A stretch of DNA of 64,000 nt from Candidatus Manganitrophus sp. Its GTDB lineage: Bacteria > Nitrospirota > Nitrospiria > SBBL01 > Manganitrophaceae. How positions within the stretch are numbered: position 1 is the stretch's first letter; each line of letters opens with the position of its first letter. Below are positions 6,559 to 16,674 of the stretch, piece by piece. Position numbers and translations under genes: made by a program. Under the pieces are notes generated by a model that did no database searches, was not told the origin of the DNA, and was given only the letters and a program-made list of their open reading frames with translations. The DNA is taken from contig CP114561.1 in assembly GCA_028865235.1 (NCBI GenBank), positions 1,880,001 to 1,944,000 on the forward strand, read 5' to 3'.

Positions 6559-9014
6559 TCAAACAAAATTCTGAGGATCGACATTCACCTCCAGCCGGAC
6601 CCCCTTCCGCTCCATCCGCTTCCAGGAATTCAGTCCTTCCTTGAGAACGGCGGCGATTTTCTTTTGATCTTTTCCTTTGAGGAGAATCTGATAACGGTAT
6701 TCCCCCCGCAGGCGCATCAGCGGCGCCGGAGCCGGACCGAGGAGGGTTACCCCCCTCTCGGTCTCCCCTTTTTTCGGGGGAGGGAGCGCTTTCTCGATTT
6801 CTTTTAGAAGGGCCGCCGCCCGATCGACCACCCGTTTTTCTTCCGAATGGCTGAACAAGAGAAGGGTAAACCGGCAGAAGGGGGGATAACCCATCTCCTT
6901 TCGAAAGGCGATCTCCTGCTCATAGAACCCGAGATAATCGTGCGTGGTCGCCGCCGCGATCGACTCATGATTCGGCTGAAAGGTTTGAATGAGGACCTCG
7001 CCGGGCCGATCTCCACGGCCCGCCCGTCCGGCAACCTGCGCCAGAAGCTGAAAGGTCCGCTCTGATGAGCGGAAATCGGGGAAGTGAAGCGAGAGATCGG
7101 CGCAAAGAACGCCGACCAGGGTGACATCGGGAAAGTCGTGCCCTTTGGTGATCATCTGGGTGCCGATGAGGATGTCGATCTCCCGCTGCGCCATCGCCGT
7201 CAGGATCTTGTGATGGGACTCTTTTTTCTGCGTGGTGTCCCGGTCCATCCGGGCCACCCGCGCCGCCGGAAAGCGTTGTCGGATCTCCTCTTCGACCTGC
7301 TCGGTTCCGATCCCAAGATGGACCAACCGGACCCCCTGGCATTGAGAGCAGGCGGTCGGCGGGGCAAGCTGAAACCCGCAATAATGACAGACCAACTTTT
7401 GCAATTTCTTGTGGAAGGTCAAGGAGACGCTGCAGCGGATGCAATGGGGGAGATAGCCGCAGTCGGGACAGAGAAGCGAGGGGGAGAAGCCGCGCCGATT
7501 CAAAAAGAGGAGCGTCTGCTCTTGGTTCTCCAAGCGTTTCTCCATCGCCGAAAGAAGCGATCGGGTCAAAAACGGCCGGACCCAATCCTCTTTCTTCCGA
7601 AGATCGACCACGGCAACGGCCGGCAAGGGACGGGCGTCAATCCGGCCCGGGAGCGCAAGCAGGCGATATTTTCCGGTCTCGCTATTGTAGAACGACTCGA
7701 AGGAGGGGGTCGCCGAGCCCAATACCACGACGGCGTCGGACTGCTTTCCCCGAACCAACGCGGTATCGCGCGCATGATAGCGGACGCCGTCATCCTGCTT
7801 GTACGACGAATCGTGCTCCTCATCGACAATAATCACCCCGACCGCTTCGAAGGGAGCGAAGATCGCCGACCGGACGCCGATCGCGATCTGGGCTTTTCCC
7901 TCCCGGATACGGCGCCACTCATCATAACGCTCTCCCGGCGAGAGGCCGCTGTGGAAGAGGGCCACCGCCTCCCCGAACCGGCTCTGAAACCGCGCGACCA
8001 ATTGGGCGGTTAAAGCAATCTCCGGCACAAGAACAATCGCCCCCCTTTTTGCGCAAGGGCCTTTTCGATGACGCGAAGGTAGACCTCGGTCTTGCCGCTC
8101 CCGGTCACCCCATGCAGCAAAAAGGGGGTGAAGGTTTTCCCCTCGACGGCGGAGACGATCTGATCCACCGCGGCTTGCTGGGCAGAATTCAAGAGAATCG
8201 ATGGCTGCAGCGGGAACCCCGAAGGACGCATCGGCGTTCGCGGGGCCTCTTCCTCCGCCTGATCGATCAGCCCTTTGTCGAGCAAGCGTTTCAGCGAGGC
8301 ACGAAGCGGCGCTTCAAACGCGCCGACCGGCATCGCCCCCCCGGCGGTCAGAAGCACCTGAAGGACACTGGCCTGCTGCGGGGCGCGTTTTTGTAACGAG
8401 GTGATCAGGGAGGCAACTTCGGCCGGATCGGATTTTAAGAAAACAAGACGCCGGAATTTTTTCCGGACGGCGGGGCGATCGACCTCCCACGCTTCCGTGA
8501 TCCATCCTTTTTTCTTTAATGTCGAGAGGGACCCGGCCAATTTCTCTCCCCCCGTCCGTTTGCGAAGCTGGGGCTCCGTCAGTGCTCCTCCCTCCTTGAG
8601 CGCCGCAATAAGCCGCTCCTGGAGCGCCGTTTTCTTTTCTCCCCCGGTTTTCTCCACCGCTTCCGTGAGATGGAAACGCCTGCGGACCACCGCCTGGCTT
8701 CCCTGCGGGAAGGCCCCTTTGATCACCCTCCCCAAGGGGGCAAAGTAATAATCGGAAATCCAGTGAAGGAGTTGAAAGAGAGAAGATGGAATCGAGACAT
8801 CCCCGTCCAATAAGGCGAGGACCGGTTTGGTTTCTGGAACCTCCGGACGATCGACGCGCCGAACATAATAAGCCATGCGCCAGCCGCGCCCGAACGGCAC
8901 CAACAGCCGGGTCCCCGGCGCCAACGGCGCCGCGGCCCAGGTTGGTGGGAGATGGTAATGAAAAGTTCCATCCGCTTCGGCAAGCGCGACTTCGACAAAC
9001 TGGGGGGCACTCAT
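6559..9014 (-). CDS. priA: Primosomal protein N' (replication restart helicase), frameshifted
   Basis: PriA loads the replicative helicase at stalled forks. The N-terminal DNA-binding part starts MSAPQFVEVAL; Walker A is HGVTGSGKTEVYLR, and the second half gives DEEHD, GSATPS, and the zinc-binding cysteines (CPDCGYLPHCIRCS, CHYCG, CSQC). The two halves are in different frames: near 8042-8052 the minus strand reads AAAAAGGGGGGCGATTG, and adding one G gives the expected AQKGGAIVLVPEIALT. The single-base loss in a G run is probably a sequencing error. I prefer the ATG at 9014 over a TTG at 9038. No clear ribosome site is visible. Confidence 0.93.
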
Positions 9015-9180
9015 CGTTTCGGCCGTGAGGGTTGGCAAAAACCGATCCCGGCAAAGTGATCTCCGTCACCGAGAATCGACCGTATCCTAAAGAGGGGCTA
9101 TTCTAACAACCTCACCCCGTCAAAACAAGAATAAACCGGACGAAGCGTTCGTCGGAATAAGGCCCGTGCAGGAATTCCCG

Positions 9181-9209
9181 TTGATCTTTTTCGGATAAAC
9201 GGGTACAAT
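9181..9209 (+). promoter_or_regulatory. Sigma-70-like promoter for the PPIase-glmM genes
   Basis: TTGATC (9181-9186), a 17-bp spacer and TACAAT (9204-9209) lie 31 bp before the start codon at 9241. The -10 box matches consensus at five of six positions. Confidence 0.6.
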
Positions 9210-9240
9210 GTCGCCACATATTTATGACTCGGAGGTTTCA

Positions 9241-10134
9241 ATGAGTTTAAAACAAATGATCGCCCTTGTTTCCTTTCTTACTTTGAGCATCGTCGCGCAG
9301 GGGACGCTCTTTTCGATCGTGAACGCAGCGGAAGACGAGGTCGCCAACATCAACGGGGCCTCGATCAGCTCGGATGAATTTCAAAAGCGGATGGAGCGGC
9401 TGACCCGGGAGGGGCAGGGAAATTTCGACACGGCCGAGGGGAAGGAAGAGCTCCTCGATATCCTTATTTCACGCGAGGTCCTCAACCAAGAGGGAAAGCG
9501 GTTGGGGCTCGATAAGAAAAAAGAGGTGAAAGAACGGATCGAAGAGCTGACCAAAGAGGTGATGATCAGCGAAGTGGTCAACCAGATCGCGGCGGAAAAG
9601 CTGACCGACGCCGAGATGAAAAAATACTATAATAAAAACAAAGCCGAATTTAAAGAGGTCCGCGCCAGCCACATCCTGGTCAAGACCGAAGAAGAAGCGA
9701 AAGAGATCAAGAAAAAGCTCGATCAAGGGGGAGATTTCGCCGCCCTGGCCAAAGAGAAATCGACCGATCCCGGAAGCGCCCCCCGCGGCGGAGACCTCGG
9801 CTTCTTCACCAAGGACCGGATGGTGAAAGCGTTCAGCGACGCCGCCTTTTCTCTGAAGGTCAATGAAATCAGCAAACCGGTCCAAAGCCCCTTCGGATTC
9901 CACATCATCAAGGTGGTCGAGACCAAAGATGCGAAAAACTTCGAAGAGCTCGCTCCGGCCCAACTCCAAAATATCCGGGGCACGATGATCAACGACGAAA
10001 TCGATCAGCTGAAAGAAAAAGCGAAGATCAAGATCAATAAAAATCGCCTCATGCAAATCTCATCGGTCCCGCCGGATCACTCCATGGACGGCCCCGGCGA
10101 GCATTCGATGAGCGCTCCTCCCTCAGAGAAGTAG
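9241..10134 (+). CDS. Exported SurA/PpiC-type peptidyl-prolyl isomerase
   Basis: The 297-residue product starts after GGAGG with a signal peptide (hydrophobic about 6-28, likely cut near VNAAED). A SurA-like N-terminal chaperone helix bundle follows, then a parvulin domain (about 137-235) with the hallmark segments [21 protein letters not shown] and [10 protein letters not shown]. It folds outer-membrane or secreted proteins in the periplasm. The acidic, Lys-rich C-terminus ends in a Met- and His-containing tail. It is followed after 16 bp by glmM. Confidence 0.88.
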   Translation: MSLKQMIALVSFLTLSIVAQGTLFSIVNAAEDEVANINGASISSDEFQKRMERLTREGQGNFDTAEGKEELLDILISREVLNQEGKRLGLDKKKEVKERIEELTKEVMISEVVNQIAAEKLTDAEMKKYYNKNKAEFKEVRASHILVKTEEEAKEIKKKLDQGGDFAALAKEKSTDPGSAPRGGDLGFFTKDRMVKAFSDAAFSLKVNEISKPVQSPFGFHIIKVVETKDAKNFEELAPAQLQNIRGTMINDEIDQLKEKAKIKINKNRLMQISSVPPDHSMDGPGEHSMSAPPSEK

Positions 10135-10150
10135 CCGAGTGGGTTCGACC

Positions 10151-11509
10151 ATGCGCAAGCTGTTCGGAACGGACGGCGTCCGCGGCATCGCCAACATCGA
10201 TCCGATGACGAGCGAGATGGCGATGAAGCTGGGCCGGGCCGCCGCTCATATCTTTAAAAACAAGGCGGGCCGCCACCGGATCGTCATCGGCAAAGACACT
10301 CGCCTCTCCTGTTACATGTTGGAGTCGGCCCTCACCTCGGGCATCTGCTCCATGGGGGTCGATGTCCTCTTGGTTGGTCCCCTTCCGACCCCTGCCGTCG
10401 CCTTCCTCGCGCGAAGCCTCCGGGTCGATGCCGGGGTGATGATCTCCGCCTCGCACAATCCCTTCGAAGACAACGGCATCAAGTTTTTCTCCAGGGACGG
10501 GTTAAAGCTCCCCGACGAAATGGAACATCAGATCGAATCGTTGATCTTCTCGGGCGAAATCGACAACATCCGCCCGACCGCGGCGGAAATCGGAAAGGTC
10601 TTTCGGATCGACGATGTCGAAGGGAGGTACATCGAGTTCGTTAAAAACTCCCTCCCGAAGGGACTCGATTTCCAGAGAATGAAAATTGTCGTCGACTGCG
10701 CGAATGGAGCGGCCTATAAAGTCGCCCCGATGGTCCTCCGAGAGTTGGGGGCCGAGGTCATCGTCCTCAGCGACGATCCCAGCGGGACCAACATCAATCT
10801 CAACTGCGGCGCCCTTTATCCCGAGGAGCTTCAAAAGAAGGTGATCGAGACCCAGGCCGACGTCGGCATTGCCCACGACGGGGATGCCGATCGGGCCGTC
10901 TTTGTGGACGAAAGGGGTCATGTCGTCGACGGCGATGCGCTTCTGGTCGCCTTCGCCCTGGCCCTCCACCAGGAGAAGGCATTAAAAGGAGAGACACTGG
11001 TCTCCACCCTCATGAGCAATATGGGGATGGACTTGGCCCTCCGGTCGCGGGGGATTCAGGTCGTTCGAACCCCGGTCGGCGATCGATATGTGCTCGAACG
11101 GATGATAAAAGACGGTTATAACCTCGGCGGCGAGCAGTCGGGCCATGTCATTTTTCTCGACTATAACACCACCGGCGACGGCCTGATTAGCGCGCTGCAG
11201 CTCCTTTCTCTCATGAAAAGGACGGGGAAAAAGGTTTCCGAGCTGGCCGCCTGCATGACCGCGCTTCCCCAGGTGCTCAAGAACGTCCGGGTTCAAAAAA
11301 AGCTGGAGATCTCGGAGATTCCGGAGCTTCAAAAAGCGATCGCCGACTGCGAGGAGAAGCTCCGGAACAACGGACGGATTCTCATCCGGTATTCGGGAAC
11401 CGAACCCCTTCTTCGGATCATGATCGAAGGCGAAGAGCAAACCGCGATCACCGCGATGGCGGACCAATTGGCGGAGATCGTTCAAAAGAAAATCGGTTTA
11501 TCAAAATAA
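10151..11509 (+). CDS. glmM: Phosphoglucosamine mutase
   Basis: It converts glucosamine-6-phosphate to glucosamine-1-phosphate for UDP-GlcNAc, and so for peptidoglycan and LPS. The product is 452 residues, the normal length, starting [12 protein letters not shown]. The phosphoserine loop ISASHNP places the catalytic Ser at about 101; the metal loop HDGDADRA is about residue 240; the sugar-binding GGEQSGH and phosphate-binding RYSGTEP are present near the C-terminus. An in-frame GTG at 10139 is possible, but the ATG fits family alignments. Confidence 0.96.
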   Translation: MRKLFGTDGVRGIANIDPMTSEMAMKLGRAAAHIFKNKAGRHRIVIGKDTRLSCYMLESALTSGICSMGVDVLLVGPLPTPAVAFLARSLRVDAGVMISASHNPFEDNGIKFFSRDGLKLPDEMEHQIESLIFSGEIDNIRPTAAEIGKVFRIDDVEGRYIEFVKNSLPKGLDFQRMKIVVDCANGAAYKVAPMVLRELGAEVIVLSDDPSGTNINLNCGALYPEELQKKVIETQADVGIAHDGDADRAVFVDERGHVVDGDALLVAFALALHQEKALKGETLVSTLMSNMGMDLALRSRGIQVVRTPVGDRYVLERMIKDGYNLGGEQSGHVIFLDYNTTGDGLISALQLLSLMKRTGKKVSELAACMTALPQVLKNVRVQKKLEISEIPELQKAIADCEEKLRNNGRILIRYSGTEPLLRIMIEGEEQTAITAMADQLAEIVQKKIGLSK

Positions 11510-11521
11510 GGAACGCTTGAG

Positions 11522-12322
11522 ATGAAGCGACCGGGAACACTGCTTGCGCTTCTTTCCTTGGCCCTCTTTGCGGGGCTCGCCACGCTGGATGCCTCTCCGC
11601 TCGATGAGGTCGTCCGCTCGCGGCACAACCTGGCCCTTCCCTCGCTTCCTCCTTCCACCTCCTGTACGATCTGCCATATCGATCCGATCCCCGGAGCCGC
11701 GGCGGCGCCCAAAGCGGTCCCCGCCGAAACAGAGACCGCCGCTCCACCTCAAAAGGCGCCGAGCCCCCCTCTCTGGGGAAGCCGGAAGGGAGCCGAATAC
11801 CGCCTGACCGCCACCCTTTCGGCGAAGAGCCATCCGTATAATCAGCCGACCGGTTCCTCATTGACCTGCTTGGCCTGCCATGACGGCGCCCTTGCCAAGG
11901 ACATGCACGGCGTCAATGTCGATACGGCCCGAATCGGCGCGGAGGCCAACACCTCCTGGGAGGGAGGTTTCTCCCCCAGGGAAGCGCCGCCATTGAGCCG
12001 CGTCGACCATCCCATTTCGATTCCTTATCCAAGAAAACCGAACGGCATGTTCGTTCCCCAGAATCCGTCGGTGACCTACGCCCGCTACTGGACCATCCCC
12101 GATCTCCGTCCGGAAGGGTATGTCCTCCCCAATGACGGAACCTCCTCCTACCTCGATCTTCCGGCGGAAAAGGTCTCCTCACCGGAAATCCTCTCCACAC
12201 TGGTCCGAACCACCTCCGGCCGGGTGGAGTGCGACAGCTGCCACAATCCCCACAGCGAAAAGATCCGTCCCTTTTTACGTGTCCCCTCCGCCTCGCTTTG
12301 CCTCGTCTGTCACGACCGCTAA
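11522..12322 (+). CDS. Secreted tetrahaem c-type cytochrome (doubled CXXCH type)
   Basis: The 266-residue protein has a signal peptide (about 1-25) and four haem-binding motifs: CTICH (48-52), CLACH (116-120), CDSCH (237-241) and CLVCH (260-264). Pairs near the C-terminus resemble the doubled CXXCH domain. A Pro/Ala-rich linker (55-83) follows the first haem. It probably transfers electrons in the periplasm or at the outer membrane; the partner is unknown. It starts 12 bp after glmM and may be co-transcribed with it. Confidence 0.85.
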   Translation: MKRPGTLLALLSLALFAGLATLDASPLDEVVRSRHNLALPSLPPSTSCTICHIDPIPGAAAAPKAVPAETETAAPPQKAPSPPLWGSRKGAEYRLTATLSAKSHPYNQPTGSSLTCLACHDGALAKDMHGVNVDTARIGAEANTSWEGGFSPREAPPLSRVDHPISIPYPRKPNGMFVPQNPSVTYARYWTIPDLRPEGYVLPNDGTSSYLDLPAEKVSSPEILSTLVRTTSGRVECDSCHNPHSEKIRPFLRVPSASLCLVCHDR

Positions 12323-12548
12323 ACTAAAATCCCTTCTCGGTACTTCTCTTCCAATATTGCTTCTCATTTTTACATTCCTGAAAATAACATAAGCCATTGA
12401 TTAGATAGAATATTACAACATGTGAACGTCCCATTACTTGACAGGTCACCGAATTTTGTTATGGTTGTTTATAAGAAATCAAGATGGCTTGAATTGATCG
12501 GCAGCACGCTGAATTCTGCTCCCAGACCGATCGAGGAAAGGAGCGGCA

Positions 12549-13217
12549 ATGAAACAGTTTTTATATTTTGGTTTTCTGCTGGGTTGGGCATTCCTTCATT
12601 CCCTTTCACCGGCCTGGGCGAACGAGAGCTCGGAGGTCGAGGCACTCTTTAAGGAATCGCTGCAAAGCGATGATTACGAGCGGAACAAAACGAACCTTGA
12701 AAAAATCATCAACTTGGCTCCCGATTCCGCCTATGGTCACTTCTCAAAGGGTTGGTTCTGGGCCCAAGAGGAGAACTACCCCATGGCCGTCGAGGAGTAT
12801 CGAACCGCGCTCCAAATCCGGCCGCAGTTCGGCGAAGCGAGAAACAATCTCGCCTCCGCCCACTTTCATATGGGAAATTGGTCGGAGTCGATTCGGGAAT
12901 ATGAAGAGGTCCTTCGGCAAAATCCCGACTGGAGCGAGACGCATCTTAATCTTGGATCGGCCTACTACATGGCCGGCAGGGCCTTCGCGTCGATCCAAGC
13001 CTGGGAGAAGGCGCTTCAGATCAATTCCGAGCTGTTCATCGTTCACTACTACTTGGGACTGACGTTCGATAAACTCGGGAGGAAAGCGGAGGCTCGCCAT
13101 CACTACAGGCAATTCCTCGCGGCGGATAAAAACGAAGAGGAGTTCTCGGAATATATAGAACACGCGGGCCAACGCCAGACGGACATCTGGGTCGAACAAG
13201 CCAGTAACCAGACTTAA
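12549..13217 (+). CDS. Exported TPR-repeat protein
   Basis: The 222-residue protein begins with a signal peptide (KQFLYFGFLLGWAFLHSL, cut near AWANES), and its ATG follows GAAAGGAG. About four to five tetratricopeptide repeats span residues 35-190, with typical A/Y-rich helices such as NLGSAYYMAGRAFASIQAWE. It likely acts as a periplasmic adaptor. Its 3' end overlaps the convergent PilZ gene by 4 bp. Confidence 0.85.
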   Translation: MKQFLYFGFLLGWAFLHSLSPAWANESSEVEALFKESLQSDDYERNKTNLEKIINLAPDSAYGHFSKGWFWAQEENYPMAVEEYRTALQIRPQFGEARNNLASAHFHMGNWSESIREYEEVLRQNPDWSETHLNLGSAYYMAGRAFASIQAWEKALQINSELFIVHYYLGLTFDKLGRKAEARHHYRQFLAADKNEEEFSEYIEHAGQRQTDIWVEQASNQT

Positions 13218-13552
13218 TCAGCCTGATCGATGTATTGAAGATATGAAAGAAGCCGGGGGTGGGACGTTCGATTCACCTCCGAAAAAGAAATCCCAAGCGC
13301 ATTGAAATTTCCATCGCGGCGCGCCCAGACGATTTTTCCTGAAAGTTTCTCCGAAGTCATCTCACCCGAACGTTGTTCGAAGAAAACCTCAATCTCGATC
13401 CCCTTGCCTGCTTCAACCGGATCTCGGGTGTAGCCTCCGATCCCTCCCCAACCGATATTGGGACGAAGGATCTCGATCACACCTCCCCCTTCCTGTAGCA
13501 GAGCGATCTTCAGATTAAAACCGATTCGTTGGGACTTTCTTCTCTCTTGCAT
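13214..13552 (-). CDS. PilZ-domain protein
   Basis: About 112 residues from the ATG at 13552; a TTG at 13588 would add 12 residues. The N-terminus has RKSQR, the RxxxR half of the c-di-GMP site. The second half of the motif, usually (D/N)xSxxG, reads NIGWGGIGG and is altered, so binding may be weak or absent. The remaining strands fit the PilZ barrel (IEIEVFF..., LSGKIVWARRDGN...ALGISF). The window also has an HD-GYP phosphodiesterase (19113-20251). Confidence 0.75.
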   Translation of the reverse strand: MQERRKSQRIGFNLKIALLQEGGGVIEILRPNIGWGGIGGYTRDPVEAGKGIEIEVFFEQRSGEMTSEKLSGKIVWARRDGNFNALGISFSEVNRTSHPRLLSYLQYIDQAD

Positions 13553-13683
13553 GGCGGAGAGACTACTGGAACCCCCTTCCCTTGTCAAGAGATTGGAGGG
13601 GTTCTACATGTCGAACCCTTACAGAAGATCGAACAGCCGATCCTGATGTCCTCTGAGGAAGAAATGAGAAAAATCACGATTGA

Positions 13684-13713
13684 TTGACTTTTGAATTTTC
13701 AAACGGATAAAAT
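13684..13713 (+). promoter_or_regulatory. Sigma-70-like promoter for the pilB operon
   Basis: TTGACT (13684-13689) and TAAAAT (13708-13713) are separated by 18 bp in an AT-rich patch. The first gene downstream begins at 13990, leaving a leader of about 270 nt. Confidence 0.5.
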
Positions 13714-13989
13714 AAGAACCAATTCACCTCCAAGCCCTTGGAAACACCGCCCTCTCCATCCTCAACGACGGCGCATCCCGAACCGGCCGGATGGAGCGTA
13801 ACAACCCGATCGACGCTTCCCTCAACTTTTTATTCCGCTCTTCAGAACCGTTCGGCCCGATCGGCCGAGAGGAAGAGGCTCTCCTCACTTTCAGACGAGG
13901 TCGGCGACACTATTTTCATTTCGGCATTCGACGGACGGGAGCTTTTATCGGTTCCCGGCGCACCTCAATATTCAGCAAAAGGTGGACCG
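13714..13989 (+). other. Leader region before pilB-like gene
   Basis: The frame of the downstream gene stays open back to 13738, but the added residues are low-complexity and unlike the family. I see no separate gene here. Confidence 0.35.
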
Positions 13990-15881
13990 ATGGAGAATGC
14001 AGTTCAGGGAAGTGAGCGAAAGGCCGCAAAAAAGAGATTGGGAGATCTTTTGGTTGAAAACGGCCTTCTCTCTCAAGACCACATCCGGCAGGCCTTGGAC
14101 GAACAGCGGAAGATCGGAAAACGGCTGGGCGAGATCCTCATTACGCTGCAAATGATTTCAGAGAAACAGATGGCCCAATCCCTCGCCGCCCAACTCGATC
14201 TCAGTTATATCGAGCCGACGGGGATCCCCATCGATCCGGCCCTTCTTCTTTTGATTCCCGAATCGCTCGCCAAACGTCACCTCGCCGTGCCGTTGGAAAT
14301 TCAAAGCAAAAAGCTGAGGGTCGCCATGGTCGATCCGCTCGATTATGAATCAATCAACGACCTCCAATTCCAAGCGGGGATGGCGATCCATCCGGCCATC
14401 GCCACGCGAAGAGCCATCTTGGAGACGATCGAGCAGAACTACCGCCTCGCCACTTCGGTGGAGAAAATCGTCGAGGCCTCCGCGAAAGATTTCGGAGAGG
14501 GATCGATTCAGGTCGTTTCACCGTTGGAAGAGGGGAACCTCCTCCATGCAGAGGCCCGCTCCCTCGAAGAGAAGAGCCGTCTTGCCCCGGTGATTCAATT
14601 GGCGAATCTGATCCTGAGCAAAGCGATCAAGCTCCAGGCGAGCGACATTCATCTTGAGCCGGGGCCGAAAGATTGTCGGGTGCGTTATCGGATCGACGGT
14701 CTGTTGAAAGATGAGATGCATCTTCCCAAATGGGTTCAGAATCCATTGATCTCCCGGATCAAAATCTTGGCCAAGCTCGACATCGCCGAACGGCGCCTCC
14801 CCCAAGACGGCGCGGTCCGGGTCGTCGTGGAGGGCCATGAAGTCGACCTCCGCGTTTCGATCCTCCCGACCCTCTACGGCGAGAAGGTCGTCTTGCGAAT
14901 CCTCGACCAGGCACGGATCTTGATTCAGCTCGATCAGATCGGACTCGATGAGAAGTCTCTTCAGCTGATCCGCCAGATGAGCAAAAAAAGAAGGGGATGA
15001 TCCTGGTGACCGGCCCGACCGGAAGCGGAAAGACCACCACCCTCTACGCCGTCATCAACGAATTAAAGTCGGAAACGAAAAACCTGACCACGGTCGAAGA
15101 TCCGGTCGAATACACGATCGAAGGGGTCAACCAGGTGCAGATCAACTCGGAGATCGGCCTGACCTTCGCCGCCGCCCTTCGATCAATCCTCCGTCAAGAC
15201 CCCAACATTATTCTGATCGGCGAAATTCGCGATCTGGAGACGGCGGAGATCGCCTTTCGCGCAGCGATGACCGGCCACCTGGTTCTCTCCACGCTCCATA
15301 CGAATGACGCCGTCTCGACGATCACCCGGCTGATTGATATCGGAATCCCGCGATACCTCGTCTCCTCCGCGGTGGTCGGCATCGTTGCACAACGCCTGGT
15401 CCGAAAGCTCTGCCTCCAATGCCGGGTCGAAGCGCCGGCGGGCGGCGCTTTCTTTCAAGAAAAAGGATGCGCCGCCTGCCACTACACCGGTTTCTCGGGT
15501 CGGCGCGGCATTTTCGAGCTCTTCACCCTCTCCACCAAATTAAGGGAGCTGATCGCGAGCGGTGCAACCGAGCAAGAGATCCGCGCCATGACGGCCGCCT
15601 TCGGAATGCGCACCTTGCAGGAAGACGGCCTTCAGAAGGTCGCACAGGGGATCACCACGACGGAGGAGGTCATCCGTGTGGTTGAGGTGGAAGAGACCTT
15701 TAGGAATCTTTGTCCCCAGTGCCACCGATCGCTTCACCTCGATTATCTGATCTGCCCCCACTGCGGCTGCGCCTCTCCCTATGTCTGCGCTTCCTGCGGA
15801 AAGTTCCTTCAGCCCGAGTGGACCGCGTGTCCGTATTGCCGTCACGCCACCCAAGCAGTAAAAAGTGAGGAGTCCTCATGA
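13990..15881 (+). CDS. pilB: GspE/PilB-family secretion ATPase with C-terminal zinc ribbons, frameshifted
   Basis: It powers assembly of type IV pili or a type II secretion system. The start ATG follows AAAGGTGG. An N-terminal T2SSE domain ([13 protein letters not shown]...) is followed by the ATPase with Walker [11 protein letters not shown], the Asp box and Walker B ([12 protein letters not shown]). The family tetracysteine region is present (CLQC...CAAC). After the usual C-terminus there are about 60 extra residues with four more Cys pairs (CPQC, CPHC, CASC, CPYC), a double zinc ribbon not normal for PilB. Near 14985-15000, A7-GAA-G4 needs one more base to join the two frames. It overlaps the next gene by 4 bp. 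Confidence 0.88.
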
Positions 15882-16621
15882 ATCGACAAGAGCTTGAAAA
15901 AAAGAATATCGCCGCCCTTCGCTCTCTTGCCAAGACACATTCGATTCGCCTTCGCCCTTCTATGCGTAAGAGCGAGATCGTTTCCGTTTTGCTGGAATCG
16001 CTTTCTCCGGCGGAAAAAAGGGAGCCCGCCCCCTTGACGGAGAAAGAAGCGGTCACGGCAAGCAGGATGACCGAACATGCCGGAGAGGGAGAAGCCGAAG
16101 AGGAAAGGGCTGGCGTCGGCATTGCAATTTATCCGGAGATTCCAATGGAATATGGCGTCAATCAAGTCGTCGCCCTGGTCCGCGACCCCTGGTGGATCTA
16201 CAGCTATTGGGAGGTGACCCACGAAGGAATCGGAGAGACCCATCGGAAACTGGCCGATCCGGAAAGCCGCCTCGCCCTGCGGGTTTACGATCTTTCGGAG
16301 CGGAGCGATTTGACCCATTTTTGGGACATCGACGTCGACCACCGGATCGGAAACTGGTATGTCGATGTCGGCAAACCCGACCGGAATTTTTTGATCGATA
16401 TCGGCATGAAGTCCCGTTCCGGCGCATTCGCGACGATCGCCCGATCAAACAGCGCCCACACCCCGCCGGCCGGCCCTTCCGACCGGTTCGATGAAGAGTG
16501 GTGGTCGCCGGAGGGAACGCTCGCCTCCGACGAGGGAAGAAGGTTGCCGCTGGAGCCGTTCGAACGGGAAAGAGAGGCGATCTCAAGCCTCTTCTCTTTG
16601 GGACTGTTTCGGAAAGGCTAA
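15878..16621 (+). CDS. DUF4912 protein with N-terminal SAP/Rho-N-like domain
   Basis: The 247-residue protein opens with a helical segment (1-45) like the Rho N-terminal or SAP fold. A DUF4912 core lies at about 75-185 with [18 protein letters not shown] and a carbohydrate-binding-module-like beta region (ALRVYDLSE...NWYVDVG). DUF4912 proteins are often beside GH57 enzymes, as here, suggesting a role in glycogen or another glucan. The biochemical role is unknown. Confidence 0.75.
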   Translation: MNRQELEKKNIAALRSLAKTHSIRLRPSMRKSEIVSVLLESLSPAEKREPAPLTEKEAVTASRMTEHAGEGEAEEERAGVGIAIYPEIPMEYGVNQVVALVRDPWWIYSYWEVTHEGIGETHRKLADPESRLALRVYDLSERSDLTHFWDIDVDHRIGNWYVDVGKPDRNFLIDIGMKSRSGAFATIARSNSAHTPPAGPSDRFDEEWWSPEGTLASDEGRRLPLEPFEREREAISSLFSLGLFRKG

Positions 16622-16674
16622 AACATGGAAGGGGGCGGAAGCACCTCCCGCCTACCGGCATTTAGGAGGTTCCC

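Noticed and set aside
10139..10150. GTG start for glmM
   Set aside because: The family N-terminus begins at the ATG (10151); four extra residues have no support.
13738..13989. N-terminal extension of the PilB-like protein
   Set aside because: The open frame is unlike the family, and a good ribosome site precedes the ATG at 13990.
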